Of a stretch of 64,000 nt of DNA, positions 1 to 9,234 are shown one piece after another; position 1 is the stretch's first letter, and every line of letters starts with the position of its first letter. Made by a program: the position numbers and the translations under genes. The notes beneath the pieces were generated by a model. That model was not told where the DNA came from, did no database searches, and was given only the letters and a program-made list of their open reading frames with translations. Source of the stretch: Acidipila sp. EB88 (lineage in GTDB: Bacteria > Acidobacteriota > Terriglobia > Terriglobales > Acidobacteriaceae); NCBI RefSeq assembly GCF_003858395.1, contig NZ_QWEV01000005.1, forward strand, positions 1,612,001 to 1,676,000. The letters run 5' to 3'.

Positions 1-1
1 T

Positions 2-2347
2 CTCCCCGACATATGCAGCACGCTCCAACGCGTGCCCACGCTTGTGATCGAGGCCGCGCCCGGCGCAGGCAAAACCACGCGCGTGCCCCCTGCGCTGCTT
101 GCATTGGTCGCTGGCTCCGTCATCGTGCTCGAGCCACGCCGGATCGCCGCGCGCATGGCCGCACGGCGCGTAGCCGCGGAGCTCGGCGAGTCCGTCGGCG
201 AGACCGTGGGCTACCAGGTGCGCTTTGAAGAGGCAATCAGCCCGCGCACGCGGCTGCGCTTCGTCACCGAGGGCATCCTCACGCGACGGCTGCTGACCGA
301 CCCGCAGTTGCGCGGTGTGGATGCCGTTGTGCTCGACGAGTTTCACGAGCGCCATCTCGACAGCGACTTAGCTCTCGCCCTGCTCAAACGGCTGCAGCGC
401 ACCCGCCCGGGTCTCCTGCTCATCGTGATGTCCGCCACGCTCGATGCCGCGCCCATCGCACGCTACCTGGGCAACGGCGAAAACGCTTGTCCCATCCTGC
501 GGTCCGAGGGCCGCGTGTTCCCGCTCACCATACGGCATCAGACCCACTCCGCTGATCCACTGCACGTGCAGGTGCGCCGCGCGGCAGAGGCATTGCTTGC
601 CGAAGGGCATAGCGGCGACACGCTTGTGTTTCTTCCCGGCGCAGCCGAGATCCGCAGGACCATGCGCGAATGTGCGCCACTCGCCACGCGTGCCAACCTT
701 CTCGTGGTGCCGCTGCATGGCGACCTGTCCACCGCCGAGCAGGATCTCGCCATCACCCCGCAGTCGCGTCAAAAGCTGATCCTCGCCACCAACGTTGCCG
801 AAAGCTCCGTCACGGTCGAGGGCGTCACCGCGGTGATCGACTCCGGGCTGGCGCGCTTCGCGACGTACTCCGCGTGGACCGGTATCCCTGCCCTGACGGT
901 GAGCCGCATCAGCAAGGCGTCTGCCACGCAGCGCGCCGGTCGTGCCGGCCGTACTGCCCCCGGCACGGTGGTGCGCCTGTACCCTCACGAAGATTTCCTG
1001 TTACGCCCCGAGCGCGACACGCCCGAAATCCTGCGCAGCGACCTCGCCCAGCTCTGCCTGGCGCTCCGTTCTGTCCCTTCCGCAGTTACACATAGCACTC
1101 AGGCAGGTCCACAGCTCGAGTGGCTTGACGCGCCGCCCGAGGCGTCCATGCAGCAGGCCGAGGCGCTGCTCGATCGATTAGGTGCAGCAGGAGAGCAGGC
1201 CCGCTACCTGGCGCGCTTTCCTGTGGCTCCGCGCCTCGCCCGCATGCTGGTTGAAGCAGAAAAACGCAACCGCAGCGAAAGAGGCTGCCTTGCCGCCGCG
1301 TTGCTTGGCTCGGGTGTGCGCAGCGCAAAAGCAGACCTGCTTGAAGCTATCGAGTCTCCGCAGGAGCCGCGCGTTCTGCAGCAGGCTGCGCAGTTACGCC
1401 GCCTGCTTCGCCACAAACAGGACGGCAGCCTGCCCGTTCCCGGCGGCGACGATGCGCTGCTGATCTCAGTGCTCGCCGGCTTCCCCGATCGCGTGGCACG
1501 CGTCCGTGCCGGCAGGCAGGTGCTTCTGTCGAGCGGCATCTCCGCGGACCTTGCCGGCGAGTCGTCGAACCCGCCTGCGTACGAGTTCATGGTCGCCCTC
1601 GAGGTGGAAGACCGCAGCGACAACCCGCTGCCCCTGGTGCGCATGGCAGCGCGCATCGAGCCCGAGTGGCTGCTTGATCTTTTCCCGGACCGCGTGCGCG
1701 CCGAGCAGCGCCTTGCATGGAACAGGACAGCCGAACGCGTCGAGGCCACCAGTGCTCTGCTGTACGACGCGCTCGTCCTGGAAGAATCGCAGGACCTTCG
1801 GCCCGACATGGACGCGGTTGCCGAGATGCTCAGCAGCAAGGCACTCGACGCCGGACTGGAGCTGTTTGTGGACGCCATCGCCCTGGAGAACCTTCGCGCC
1901 CGCGCGGAGTTCGCCGGCCTGCCCCTCGCCGACACGCTTGTCGCGGAGGCACTGCGCGAGCTCTGTATCGGTCTTCGCAGCTTCGCCGATCTGCGCCGCG
2001 TCGCCACGAAGCTGCTGCCGATGCTTGAGCAATCCCTGGGCACACAGCGTCTGCAATCGCTGGCTCCCAAATCGCTCCGGCTGCAGGGCGGCCGCGAACT
2101 CCGCATCCAGTACGAGCGCGGCAAGCCTCCGTGGATCGCCTCGCGCCTGCAGGACTTTTTCGGCATGCGCACGACCCCGCGCGTCGGGCCTGCGCAAACA
2201 ACGGTCGTGGTGCACCTGCTCGCACCCAACCAGCGCGCGGTGCAGACCACAACCGATCTCGCAGGATTCTGGGAGCGTCTCTACCCGCAGGTGCGTCGCG
2301 AACTCATGCGCCGCTACCCGCGTCACCAATGGCCTGAGAATCCCTGA
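2..2347 (+). CDS. hrpB: ATP-dependent helicase HrpB, 5' truncated by window edge
   Basis: DEAH-family RNA/DNA helicase of the HrpB type. The frame is open back to base 2, so the true start lies outside the window; the GTG at 32 sits only 8 codons before the Walker A motif, where HrpB proteins normally have more N-terminal sequence. Counting from that GTG, the visible motifs are Walker A APGAGKTT (9-16), DEFH (102-105, the usual HrpB variant of DEAH), SAT (134-136) and motif VI QRAGRAGR (300-307), followed by the helicase-associated and HrpB C-terminal regions. About 780 residues are visible, close to the usual 800-850, so little is missing. Its cellular role is poorly defined even in E. coli. 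It converges on the small gene at 2507-2797. Confidence 0.93.
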   Translation, partial: LPDICSTLQRVPTLVIEAAPGAGKTTRVPPALLALVAGSVIVLEPRRIAARMAARRVAAELGESVGETVGYQVRFEEAISPRTRLRFVTEGILTRRLLTDPQLRGVDAVVLDEFHERHLDSDLALALLKRLQRTRPGLLLIVMSATLDAAPIARYLGNGENACPILRSEGRVFPLTIRHQTHSADPLHVQVRRAAEALLAEGHSGDTLVFLPGAAEIRRTMRECAPLATRANLLVVPLHGDLSTAEQDLAITPQSRQKLILATNVAESSVTVEGVTAVIDSGLARFATYSAWTGIPALTVSRISKASATQRAGRAGRTAPGTVVRLYPHEDFLLRPERDTPEILRSDLAQLCLALRSVPSAVTHSTQAGPQLEWLDAPPEASMQQAEALLDRLGAAGEQARYLARFPVAPRLARMLVEAEKRNRSERGCLAAALLGSGVRSAKADLLEAIESPQEPRVLQQAAQLRRLLRHKQDGSLPVPGGDDALLISVLAGFPDRVARVRAGRQVLLSSGISADLAGESSNPPAYEFMVALEVEDRSDNPLPLVRMAARIEPEWLLDLFPDRVRAEQRLAWNRTAERVEATSALLYDALVLEESQDLRPDMDAVAEMLSSKALDAGLELFVDAIALENLRARAEFAGLPLADTLVAEALRELCIGLRSFADLRRVATKLLPMLEQSLGTQRLQSLAPKSLRLQGGRELRIQYERGKPPWIASRLQDFFGMRTTPRVGPAQTTVVVHLLAPNQRAVQTTTDLAGFWERLYPQVRRELMRRYPRHQWPENP

Positions 2348-2506
2348 CGCCGAACTTATGCACGGGCGCCGTCGCCATAAAGAGCGCGCCATGCGAGCAG
2401 GCACTTACTGCTGGGTTTGTACCAAGCCACGCGCCACCCTGCTAACTCGTCTGATGTGCAGCGCGAGGAAGTGTTCTGCGCAGGAGCACCTCCTCGCGGC
2501 AACGCC

Positions 2507-2797
2507 TTAGCGCCAGTAGCCGTGGCGATAGCGGTACCCTCCGCCATGCGGATAGTAGCCATCCCGCACCCACACCGCGCCGGGGTGCGGCGGCAGCGCG
2601 TAGTGGCCCGGCGTCCACACGTACCGGCCACCATCCCAGCGGTGGAAGCCGCCAACCCATACATACCCGGGCCGCGGCGGTGGTCCGTAGTGCTCCACAA
2701 TCGGTGGGGGCGGTGCCACGCGCACCACGACCTGGGCTTGAGAAGCAACAGGTAAAAGTGAAGAGAAAAGCGTGAGTACAGCGAGCCTCTTGAGCAT
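2507..2797 (-). CDS. Small exported WXXGXW/YXWV-repeat protein
   Basis: Secreted protein of 96 residues. The chosen ATG at 2797 is preceded by an AGAAGGG ribosome site at 2802-2808; an upstream in-frame ATG at 2824 would place residues before the signal peptide. Residues 1-22 form a signal peptide (MLKRL, then a hydrophobic run ending in SQA). The mature part is rich in Pro, Tyr, Trp, Gly and His and holds the repeated pattern YVWxxGxH / YVWTPGHY, typical of the WXXGXW repeat family of unknown function. Basic ends and aromatic repeats suggest an envelope or surface location. It stands alone between convergent hrpB and the ribokinase gene. The much longer lipoprotein at 28843-30555 carries related repeats. 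Confidence 0.8.
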   Translation of the reverse strand: MLKRLAVLTLFSSLLPVASQAQVVVRVAPPPPIVEHYGPPPRPGYVWVGGFHRWDGGRYVWTPGHYALPPHPGAVWVRDGYYPHGGGYRYRHGYWR

Positions 2798-3003
2798 GCG
2801 ACCCTTCTGGTGGCTGGTTGCCACATCTGCTCTCTAAAGACCCGCAACTGCCGGTGATGTTTCTCGCGCACACTCACTTTTTACGCATGGAAAAAGAGCC
2901 GAGAGAACTCTGCCGCAGGCGCGCCTGCTAAGCAGCGCGCCGGGCCGCATGACAAAGAATGCGTGGTGCAAAACAAACGCCCGCAGCAAAGCTGGTCCGC
3001 GTT

Positions 3004-3024
3004 GTCTGCAGCCAACTAGCAGAC
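3004..3024 (-). terminator. Hairpin directly after the ribokinase stop codon
   Basis: GTCTGC (3004-3009) pairs with GCAGAC (3019-3024) across a 9-nt loop, immediately after the TAA of the ribokinase gene, the last gene of the sulfatase operon. There is no T-tract, so it is only a possible terminator or 3' stabilising hairpin. Confidence 0.35.
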
Positions 3025-3960
3025 TTAGAGAAGTGCCTTCACCTCAGCCAGGGTCGGCATGGATGGCTGCGCCCCCGCGCGTGTCACCGAGACTGCCGCA
3101 ACCGCACAGGCGAAGCGAGCAGCTTCAGCAGGCGCCATGCCCTCATGCGCAAGCGCGTAGGCAAAGCCGCCATTGAAAGCATCCCCTGCCGCCGTGCTGT
3201 CGACCGCATGCACGTGGAACGGCGGGATCAGCACAGGCGCAACGTCTCGCCCATGCAGAAACACGCCGCGCGCGCCCAGCTTCAGGATCACGTTTCTGAC
3301 ACCTAGGGCAAGCAGTTGATCCGCCGCTGCCTGCATTGCAGCTTCGCTGCGCATGTCCGCGTCGGCGCCGTGCCCGAGATGTTCGAGCAGGGTTGCGCAC
3401 TCACTCTCGTTCGGCGTCAGCCACGTCACATTGCGCAGCACGCGAGACGACAGGGCACGGGCAGGCGCGGGATCGAGCACAAGCGGTATCTGGAATCGCT
3501 CCGCCAGCGTGCCGAGATACTCCACCGTTTCCATCGGGATCTCGAGTTGGCACAGCAGGATCGCAGCCTCGCGAATCACGGCCATGTGCTCGTCCAGGCT
3601 CGATGGCTGCAACTGGTCGTTGGCGCCTGAGATCACGATGATCGAGTTAGCGCCGTGCGCACTTACTGTAATCACGGCGGTACCGGATGGCCCTGGCGCC
3701 ACGCGCACACAGTCTGTATGCGCGCCCGCCTCGGTCAGGTCGCGCAGCAACTGCGGCGCGAACACATCATCGCCCACACGGCCGATCATGTGCACATCCG
3801 CACCCAACCGCGCCGCGGCAACCGCCTGGTTTGCTCCCTTGCCGCCGGAGTGCATCGCAAAGCTCTCACCCGGCACCGTCTCCCCTTCGGCCGGCATCCG
3901 CTCGACAGAAGCTACCAGGTCAAGATTGATGCTGCCCACTACGACGATCTGCTTCGGCAT
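3025..3960 (-). CDS. rbsK: Ribokinase, PfkB family
   Basis: Cytosolic sugar kinase that would transfer phosphate from ATP to the 5-OH of ribose or a similar sugar. The 311-residue length is normal. The PfkB signatures are both present: GGKGANQA at 39-46, and TAAGDAFNGG near the C terminus with the catalytic Asp at 260. The N-terminal VGSINLD is typical of true ribokinases. It starts 3 nt after the FGE stop codon and is the last gene of the sulfatase-TonB-isomerase-FGE operon. Co-transcription suggests it phosphorylates a sugar released or imported by that system, but substrate cannot be read from the sequence, and a deoxyribose or nucleoside kinase is possible. Confidence 0.92.
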   Translation of the reverse strand: MPKQIVVVGSINLDLVASVERMPAEGETVPGESFAMHSGGKGANQAVAAARLGADVHMIGRVGDDVFAPQLLRDLTEAGAHTDCVRVAPGPSGTAVITVSAHGANSIIVISGANDQLQPSSLDEHMAVIREAAILLCQLEIPMETVEYLGTLAERFQIPLVLDPAPARALSSRVLRNVTWLTPNESECATLLEHLGHGADADMRSEAAMQAAADQLLALGVRNVILKLGARGVFLHGRDVAPVLIPPFHVHAVDSTAAGDAFNGGFAYALAHEGMAPAEAARFACAVAAVSVTRAGAQPSMPTLAEVKALL

Positions 3961-3963
3961 GGT

Positions 3964-4971
3964 TCACCCCTCCGGCGTGTGCACAGCCTCTATCGCAGCC
4001 GCGTGCTCCACGTCGCGCGCGCAGCGAAAACCGAGATTGCTCGTCGCACTGTCAGGCGTGTTTGAGGAGCGCGCTGCCACCCGGTAACGATTGCAGTACG
4101 ACGCATGGCAAAGATACGAGCCGCCCTTCAGCACCCGCGCCGTTCCATCCGGCGGCCCCACCGGGTTCACGCGCGTAGCATCTGCATGGAACGTAGTGTG
4201 AAACCAGTCCGCACACCACTCCCAGGTGTTGCCGGTCATGGAGTACAAACCAAAGTCGTTCGGCGCATAAGCCTGCACCGGCGCCGTGCCCGCGTAGCCG
4301 TCCTCTGCCGTGTTGTGCAAAGGGAACGTGCCCTGCCAGATGTTGCAGCGATGCACGCCGCCCGGTGTCAGCTCATCGCCCCAGGGGTAAAGCTTCTGGT
4401 CCAGGCCGCCGCGCGCCGCGTACTCCCACTCCGCCTCGGTGGGCAGCCGCTTGCCCGCCCACGCAGCAAACGCCGCCGCATCGTTCCAGGAGACCTGCAC
4501 CACGGGATGCTCCGCACGCTCACTCACGTCCGTCCCAGGACCTTCCGGATGCGCCCAGTCTGCACCATCCACGCGACGCCACCACTCCACGCCAGCCACG
4601 GACTGCGCGTGGGACGCAGCGTCTACGAGGTCGCCGACGAACACAAAGGCCCAGCCGAAATGCTCTGCCTCGGTGCGGTAGTTCGTTGCCTCAACAAATT
4701 GTGCGAATGCCGCATTCGTAACACTAGCGGTATCAATATAAAACGGGTCGAGCTGGACAGTGCGCACCGGGCCCTCGCCGTCAGCCGGGAAGCCCGACGC
4801 CAGTGCGGTCCCCATGCGAAAGGCCCCGCCGGGCAACAGTGTCATCGCGTCGGTTGCGCCTGTGGTGGCCCGCGTTCTTGCCTGCGAGCGCTCTGTCGAC
4901 AGCACAAGGCGTTCCGCTCGTGCCTTGCTCGGGACGCAGCATGGTGGCGGTTGCGTTGCGGCTGGTTTCAT
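3964..4971 (-). CDS. Formylglycine-generating enzyme (sulfatase activator)
   Basis: Copper-dependent oxidase of the SUMF1/FGE family that converts the active-site Cys of type I sulfatases to C-alpha-formylglycine. The 335-residue protein has the full FGE-sulfatase fold signatures: LPGGxFRMG near residue 46, KRLPTEAEWEYAARGG at 174-189, GNTWEW at 247-252 and LGFRC near the end. The decisive motif is GGSYLCHASYCNRYR (283-297), with both active-site cysteines, C288 and C293, spaced as in characterised human and Streptomyces FGE. This separates it from the many FGE-fold paralogues that lack them. An N-terminal CC pair at 11-12 is also present. No signal peptide is seen, so it acts in the cytosol before export. 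The start overlaps the isomerase stop as TGATG, implying translational coupling. The substrate is almost certainly the sulfatase at the head of this operon. Confidence 0.95.
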   Translation of the reverse strand: MKPAATQPPPCCVPSKARAERLVLSTERSQARTRATTGATDAMTLLPGGAFRMGTALASGFPADGEGPVRTVQLDPFYIDTASVTNAAFAQFVEATNYRTEAEHFGWAFVFVGDLVDAASHAQSVAGVEWWRRVDGADWAHPEGPGTDVSERAEHPVVQVSWNDAAAFAAWAGKRLPTEAEWEYAARGGLDQKLYPWGDELTPGGVHRCNIWQGTFPLHNTAEDGYAGTAPVQAYAPNDFGLYSMTGNTWEWCADWFHTTFHADATRVNPVGPPDGTARVLKGGSYLCHASYCNRYRVAARSSNTPDSATSNLGFRCARDVEHAAAIEAVHTPEG

Positions 4972-5855
4972 CAGGCTAACTCCTCTGCTTTCGCTTCGGG
5001 CGCCACGGTGATCGTCGCTGTGCGCAACGCTTCCGCAATCTCCGCCTGCACCCTTTGCTCCCTGCGTCGCTCCAGCATCTGCTTCGCCAGCGCCATCCGA
5101 ACGTCCTCAAATGGCTGGTAGCCGGCCGGCCGGTGCTCGAGCACAATGGCGAGGTGGAGCCCGAACACTGTGCGAAAAATGCCGGTACGTTGCGAGCGCG
5201 CCATAGCGAACACCGCATCTTCAAACGCGGCCACCATCTCGCCACGGGCAACCCAGCCCAGATCAATCCTGCCGCCACAGTCAGAGTAGCGCTCCGCGAC
5301 TTCGCGGAACGGCCTCCCTGCAGCGAGCTCCTGCTCCGCCTTCAGCATCGCTGCTTCGGCAGCCGCTTCGTCCTGTGGCAGCTCAATGTTGCGAATCACC
5401 TGCTGCACCCGCACGCGTTCCTCCACGCGAAACTGTTCGCGATGGCTGCGGTAAAAATCCTCCACCTCGGCGCGGGACGGGCGTGGCTCGTGCCGCGTGA
5501 CCCACTGGCAGTACTTCTCTACCAGCAGGTGATCGCCAATCGCCTTCCACACGCCGGCGCCGCACACCGAGGCGCTTGAAGTCCCCCACTGCTCCTGCCT
5601 GCGCGCTTCCACTTCAGCGGCAGTAACACCTATCCCCTGCGCACGGGCGCGCTGGCGCAGCAGCACAGAGCTGGCCACGCGCCTCTCCGCAAGCTGCCGC
5701 AGCGTCCTGGTCTCATGCTGCGCCCCGGGGTGCCGGGGGTCGATGTTGAGGCCGCCAAGATGTTGAAACTCGGCGAAGAACACATCATCTGCGACATAAT
5801 CTTGATTGATCAGCAGGGCCAAGACTGCTCCAGGGAAAGCTCCCCCCGGGTGCAT
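4971..5855 (-). CDS. Parvulin-type peptidyl-prolyl isomerase (PpiC/NifM-like)
   Basis: Putative cis-trans prolyl isomerase of 294 residues. The N-terminal half is helical and charged, as in SurA/NifM. The parvulin domain covers about 140-240 and ends with the typical GWVARGEMVAAFEDAVF and FGLHLAIVLEHRP elements. No clear signal peptide is visible, which differs from periplasmic SurA and PrsA. The ATG at 5855 has only a distant GGAAG upstream, so a later start is possible. It lies 31 nt after the TonB receptor and overlaps the FGE start by one base. The context suggests a folding helper for the sulfatase, the FGE or the receptor; this is inference. Confidence 0.85.
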   Translation of the reverse strand: MHPGGAFPGAVLALLINQDYVADDVFFAEFQHLGGLNIDPRHPGAQHETRTLRQLAERRVASSVLLRQRARAQGIGVTAAEVEARRQEQWGTSSASVCGAGVWKAIGDHLLVEKYCQWVTRHEPRPSRAEVEDFYRSHREQFRVEERVRVQQVIRNIELPQDEAAAEAAMLKAEQELAAGRPFREVAERYSDCGGRIDLGWVARGEMVAAFEDAVFAMARSQRTGIFRTVFGLHLAIVLEHRPAGYQPFEDVRMALAKQMLERRREQRVQAEIAEALRTATITVAPEAKAEELA

Positions 5856-5886
5856 GCAGGGAGCTTCCAGAGTGACTGCATAGGGG

Positions 5887-8800
5887 CTAGAAGGTCAACC
5901 GCGCCGCGACCTGCACCTGCCGCGGTGCTGCCGCCGACGAGATCACGCCATACAACGCGCTGCCAACCGTGGCCCCTGGCGCAGAGAACAGCGGGTGGTT
6001 TAGCACGTTGAAGCCTTCCAATCGCATGTTGAGCCGGGAGTCTCTCAGCCTGGGAACATGGAAGTTGCGCTGCGCACTCAGGTTGAGCTGGTTGATGCCC
6101 GGTGCGCGCAGGCCGTTGCGGCTGGCATTGCCAAAGGTGTACGAGGCCGTGTTCACATAGCAGGCCGTGTTGAACCATTCGCTCGTCGTGCCCGCACCCT
6201 GCAGGTTGCCATTGCACACCTGCGTGGGCCGCGTCAGCGTGCCCGCGTTCGCCGCGTCATAACTCATCCCAACGGTAAAGGGCAGCCCCGTCTGGTACTG
6301 GTATACCGGCGAGACAGCCCAGCCGCCGGCGATGGTCGAAAGCACCGATGCATGGTTCAGAAACGGCTTGCCGTTTCCGAATGGCAGCTCAAGAATGCCC
6401 GTGAGCACGTAGCGGAAACGCACGTCGTTGTCCGACGAAGCATAGTTCGCTGCACGGTCGTAGTTGTTCTGGATGGTGTCGCCGACGCCGCAGGTATCGC
6501 ACAGGTCCAGAGCGGGGTTCTGCAGGTCAAAGGCGTGTCCATACGTAAACGAGTTCAGGAACGAGTAGCCCTTGGCATAGCGCTTCTCAAGCTTTGCCGA
6601 GATGCCCTCGTACTGGCTCGAGTTCCAGTTACCAACTGTCTTCACCGGCGCAATTGTGTACTGTGCCAGCGGCCGGCGCGAGTTCACCGTGGTGCTGTTC
6701 AGCACGGTCGGCTGGTTGCCCTGGCCCAGCCCAAGCAGCTGCGAGCCATGGTTGCCCACGTAGTTGATCTCGAACAGCACATCCCATGGCAGCTGCTTCT
6801 GCACGCTCAGGCTCCACTGCTGCACGTAAGACGTCTTGAAGTGCGTAGGCCAGCTCACCAAAGTGGACGTCGCTGTGGGGTTCAGCACGAACGACGACGA
6901 GGCAATCGCAGCAGGCCGGGCAATCGTGGCATCCGGAGAAAGCACAAAACCGGTCGCCGGGTTCAATTGGTCGCTCGATGTAGTCACAGCGCCGTAGCCA
7001 AAGAACGGCGGGTTGCTGGTAAGCCGGTTCGTCACGCCCGTGCCTTCGTCCTGCGCATAAAAGATGCCGTACGCCGAGCGGATCGTCATGTCCTTCACGT
7101 TGGGCACGCGGTACGCAAGGCCAATGCGCGGCGCAATGTTGTTGCGATCCGGCACGATGAGGGAGCGTGGCAGGCGCGCGTCGCCCGAGAAGATCAGCTG
7201 GCCGTACAGGGGCGATCCGGGGTCGAGAATGAAGTTCCCCATCCGGTTCTGTGTTTCGATCGAAGGTGCGTTGTACTCGTAGCGCAGCCCATAGTTCACG
7301 GTCAGTGCGTTGGTAAGCTGCCACTGATCCGTGGCATAGAAGCCATAGCCGTACTCGCGCTCCTGGTTCTGCGCCACCGTTCCAGTGGTGAGCGTATCGG
7401 TGTCGCCCAGCAGCAGGTCAGCCACGGCATTGCCCGATGAACCGCGTGCGCCTGGGTTCTGCGTAAAGACCCCCGTGTAACCGAATGTCGAGCGGCCGTT
7501 CGAAGTAGCAAAGGTGCTCGGACGGATCAGCAGCACTTCGCCGCCAAATCGTAATTGGTGCTGACCTTCGGACCAGGAGAGATTATCGGCAAAGTCGAAC
7601 ACGCCCGAAGTCTTATTCAACGGACTGTTGCCGCAGCACGGTGCCTGGCCGCCCAGGCCGGTGTACGCAGACACGTTAAAGAGCGGTGTGCCCGTCGTGA
7701 CCGCCGGATCGAGCGAGCCCGTAATTACTTCATCCCGTGCCGCCGTTCCGCCGGAGTCGATGCCTGTGGTGGTCCACGCGAAGCGGAACTCGTCAATCAG
7801 CGTGTTGGAAAGAATGCGCGTGTAGCCAACGCCGATGCCCTGTGAGTTCACCACCGACTGGCCCGGGTTTGAAGCAGGCGCAGGCAGGATCGCCTCGTTC
7901 GCGGTGGTCGTCACCTGGTGCGCATAGCGCACAAAGAACGCGTCCTTGGCCGACATCTGGTAATCGCCGCGCGCGATCCCATTCTCCACCGAGATGCGGT
8001 CCGGCGCGTTGCGCCGATAAATGTTTGGCCCCAGCGCCGGGTCATTCGGCAGCGGGTACAACTGCGCCAGTGCCGCACCGATACTGTTGATCTGAGCCGT
8101 GGGAATGATGTTGCCCGCGAACTGCGCGCGGGTTGCCGCAGTGCCCGTGCCTACCGTGGTTGCCGGGTTGTAAATCGGCGTGACCTTGGCGGCGCTTGGC
8201 GACTGGGCAAAGTCGCCGATGCGCTCCAGCGCCGTCGGCACCGTCGCAGTCCCCGTGGTCTCGTCGCGCTGATGCACGCCTTCGTAAGCAGCGAAAAACC
8301 ACACGCGGTCGCGCAGGATCGGACCACCGAGCGAACCGCCATACTGGTTGCGCACCAGCAGCGGCTTGGTGGTCGCGAAGTAGTTCTGCGCATCGGCGTG
8401 GTCGTTGCGCACAAAGTCATAAGCCGAGCCGTGGAACTGGTTGGTGCCGCTCCGGGTGATCGCGTTCACAATACCGCCGGCAGCCGCGCCGTATTGCGCG
8501 GAGAAGTTGCTGGTGTCCACTGTGAACTCGCGCAGTGCATCGAGCGGAGGCCGCACCATGTCGCGCTGCAGGTTATCCAGTCCGCGCAGGTAGTTCACGT
8601 TGCGCGCACCATCCAGCAGAAATGCATTCTGCAGGCCGGTGTTGCCGTAGGCCGTAAAGGAGTTATCGCGGCCCGCTGCAGTGGGCACCGTGCCCGGGAT
8701 GTAGTTTGCTGCGTCCAGGTAGTTGCGGCCGTTCAGCGGAATATCCGTGAGCTGCTTGTTGCTGATCAACTGCGAGATCGTGTCCGACTTATCCTCGACC

Positions 8801-9201
8801 AGCGGCGCGTCGCCCGTCACGGTCACGGTCTCGCTCACCGCGCCCGGGTCCAGCTTCAGGTCGAGTGAAATCACGCTGCCTACTGAGACCGTGATGGCAT
8901 TACGGTCAAAGGCCTTGAAGCCTGGCGCAACCACGTGGACGTTATAGCGGCCCGGCTGCAGCAGCGGCACGTCGGCAATCCCGTGATCGCTGCTGCGCAG
9001 CACGCGCACCACCGCACCCGTATCCGCACCGGTAATAGTGACTTCCGCGCCGGGAACGATCGCGCCCGACGGGTCGGCAAGCGTGATGCTGAACTCGCCC
9101 GTCGCTGCCTGCGCAAGCAGGGAACGCGCAGGCAGCGCGGCCGCAAGCAAAGCCGCAACCAGAACGAAGGGACCCGAGAAGCGATGAAACTTACCAAGCA
9201 T
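5887..9201 (-). CDS. Oar-like TonB-dependent outer-membrane receptor
   Basis: Outer-membrane receptor of 1,104 residues. The ATG at 9201 has GGAG at 9208-9211, six bases upstream, and is preferred to an in-frame TTG at 9213. A signal peptide (about 1-31, ending near LLAQA) is followed by a carboxypeptidase-regulatory beta-sandwich (about 34-120), a plug domain with the IPLNGRNYLD element, and a long barrel that ends in the terminal aromatic residue expected for outer-membrane proteins (ARLTF). This architecture is hugely expanded in Terriglobia and is thought to import glycans, peptides or siderophores. It lies 33 nt downstream of the sulfatase and upstream of the isomerase and FGE, so its ligand may be a sulfated glycan or its fragments. 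That link is inference. Confidence 0.93.
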   Translation of the reverse strand: MLGKFHRFSGPFVLVAALLAAALPARSLLAQAATGEFSITLADPSGAIVPGAEVTITGADTGAVVRVLRSSDHGIADVPLLQPGRYNVHVVAPGFKAFDRNAITVSVGSVISLDLKLDPGAVSETVTVTGDAPLVEDKSDTISQLISNKQLTDIPLNGRNYLDAANYIPGTVPTAAGRDNSFTAYGNTGLQNAFLLDGARNVNYLRGLDNLQRDMVRPPLDALREFTVDTSNFSAQYGAAAGGIVNAITRSGTNQFHGSAYDFVRNDHADAQNYFATTKPLLVRNQYGGSLGGPILRDRVWFFAAYEGVHQRDETTGTATVPTALERIGDFAQSPSAAKVTPIYNPATTVGTGTAATRAQFAGNIIPTAQINSIGAALAQLYPLPNDPALGPNIYRRNAPDRISVENGIARGDYQMSAKDAFFVRYAHQVTTTANEAILPAPASNPGQSVVNSQGIGVGYTRILSNTLIDEFRFAWTTTGIDSGGTAARDEVITGSLDPAVTTGTPLFNVSAYTGLGGQAPCCGNSPLNKTSGVFDFADNLSWSEGQHQLRFGGEVLLIRPSTFATSNGRSTFGYTGVFTQNPGARGSSGNAVADLLLGDTDTLTTGTVAQNQEREYGYGFYATDQWQLTNALTVNYGLRYEYNAPSIETQNRMGNFILDPGSPLYGQLIFSGDARLPRSLIVPDRNNIAPRIGLAYRVPNVKDMTIRSAYGIFYAQDEGTGVTNRLTSNPPFFGYGAVTTSSDQLNPATGFVLSPDATIARPAAIASSSFVLNPTATSTLVSWPTHFKTSYVQQWSLSVQKQLPWDVLFEINYVGNHGSQLLGLGQGNQPTVLNSTTVNSRRPLAQYTIAPVKTVGNWNSSQYEGISAKLEKRYAKGYSFLNSFTYGHAFDLQNPALDLCDTCGVGDTIQNNYDRAANYASSDNDVRFRYVLTGILELPFGNGKPFLNHASVLSTIAGGWAVSPVYQYQTGLPFTVGMSYDAANAGTLTRPTQVCNGNLQGAGTTSEWFNTACYVNTASYTFGNASRNGLRAPGINQLNLSAQRNFHVPRLRDSRLNMRLEGFNVLNHPLFSAPGATVGSALYGVISSAAAPRQVQVAARLTF

Positions 9202-9234
9202 GCAATTCTCCAACGGCCTGCGCCGTGCCTCCAG

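Noticed and set aside
1204..2404. Long minus-strand open frames opposite hrpB
   Set aside because: They have Arg/Ser/Ala-rich composition without domains and are antisense shadows of a clear helicase gene in GC-rich DNA.
3209..3224. A parS-like half site (GCACGTGGAAC) inside ribokinase
   Set aside because: Only one arm matches; the left half differs, so it is not a palindromic parS.
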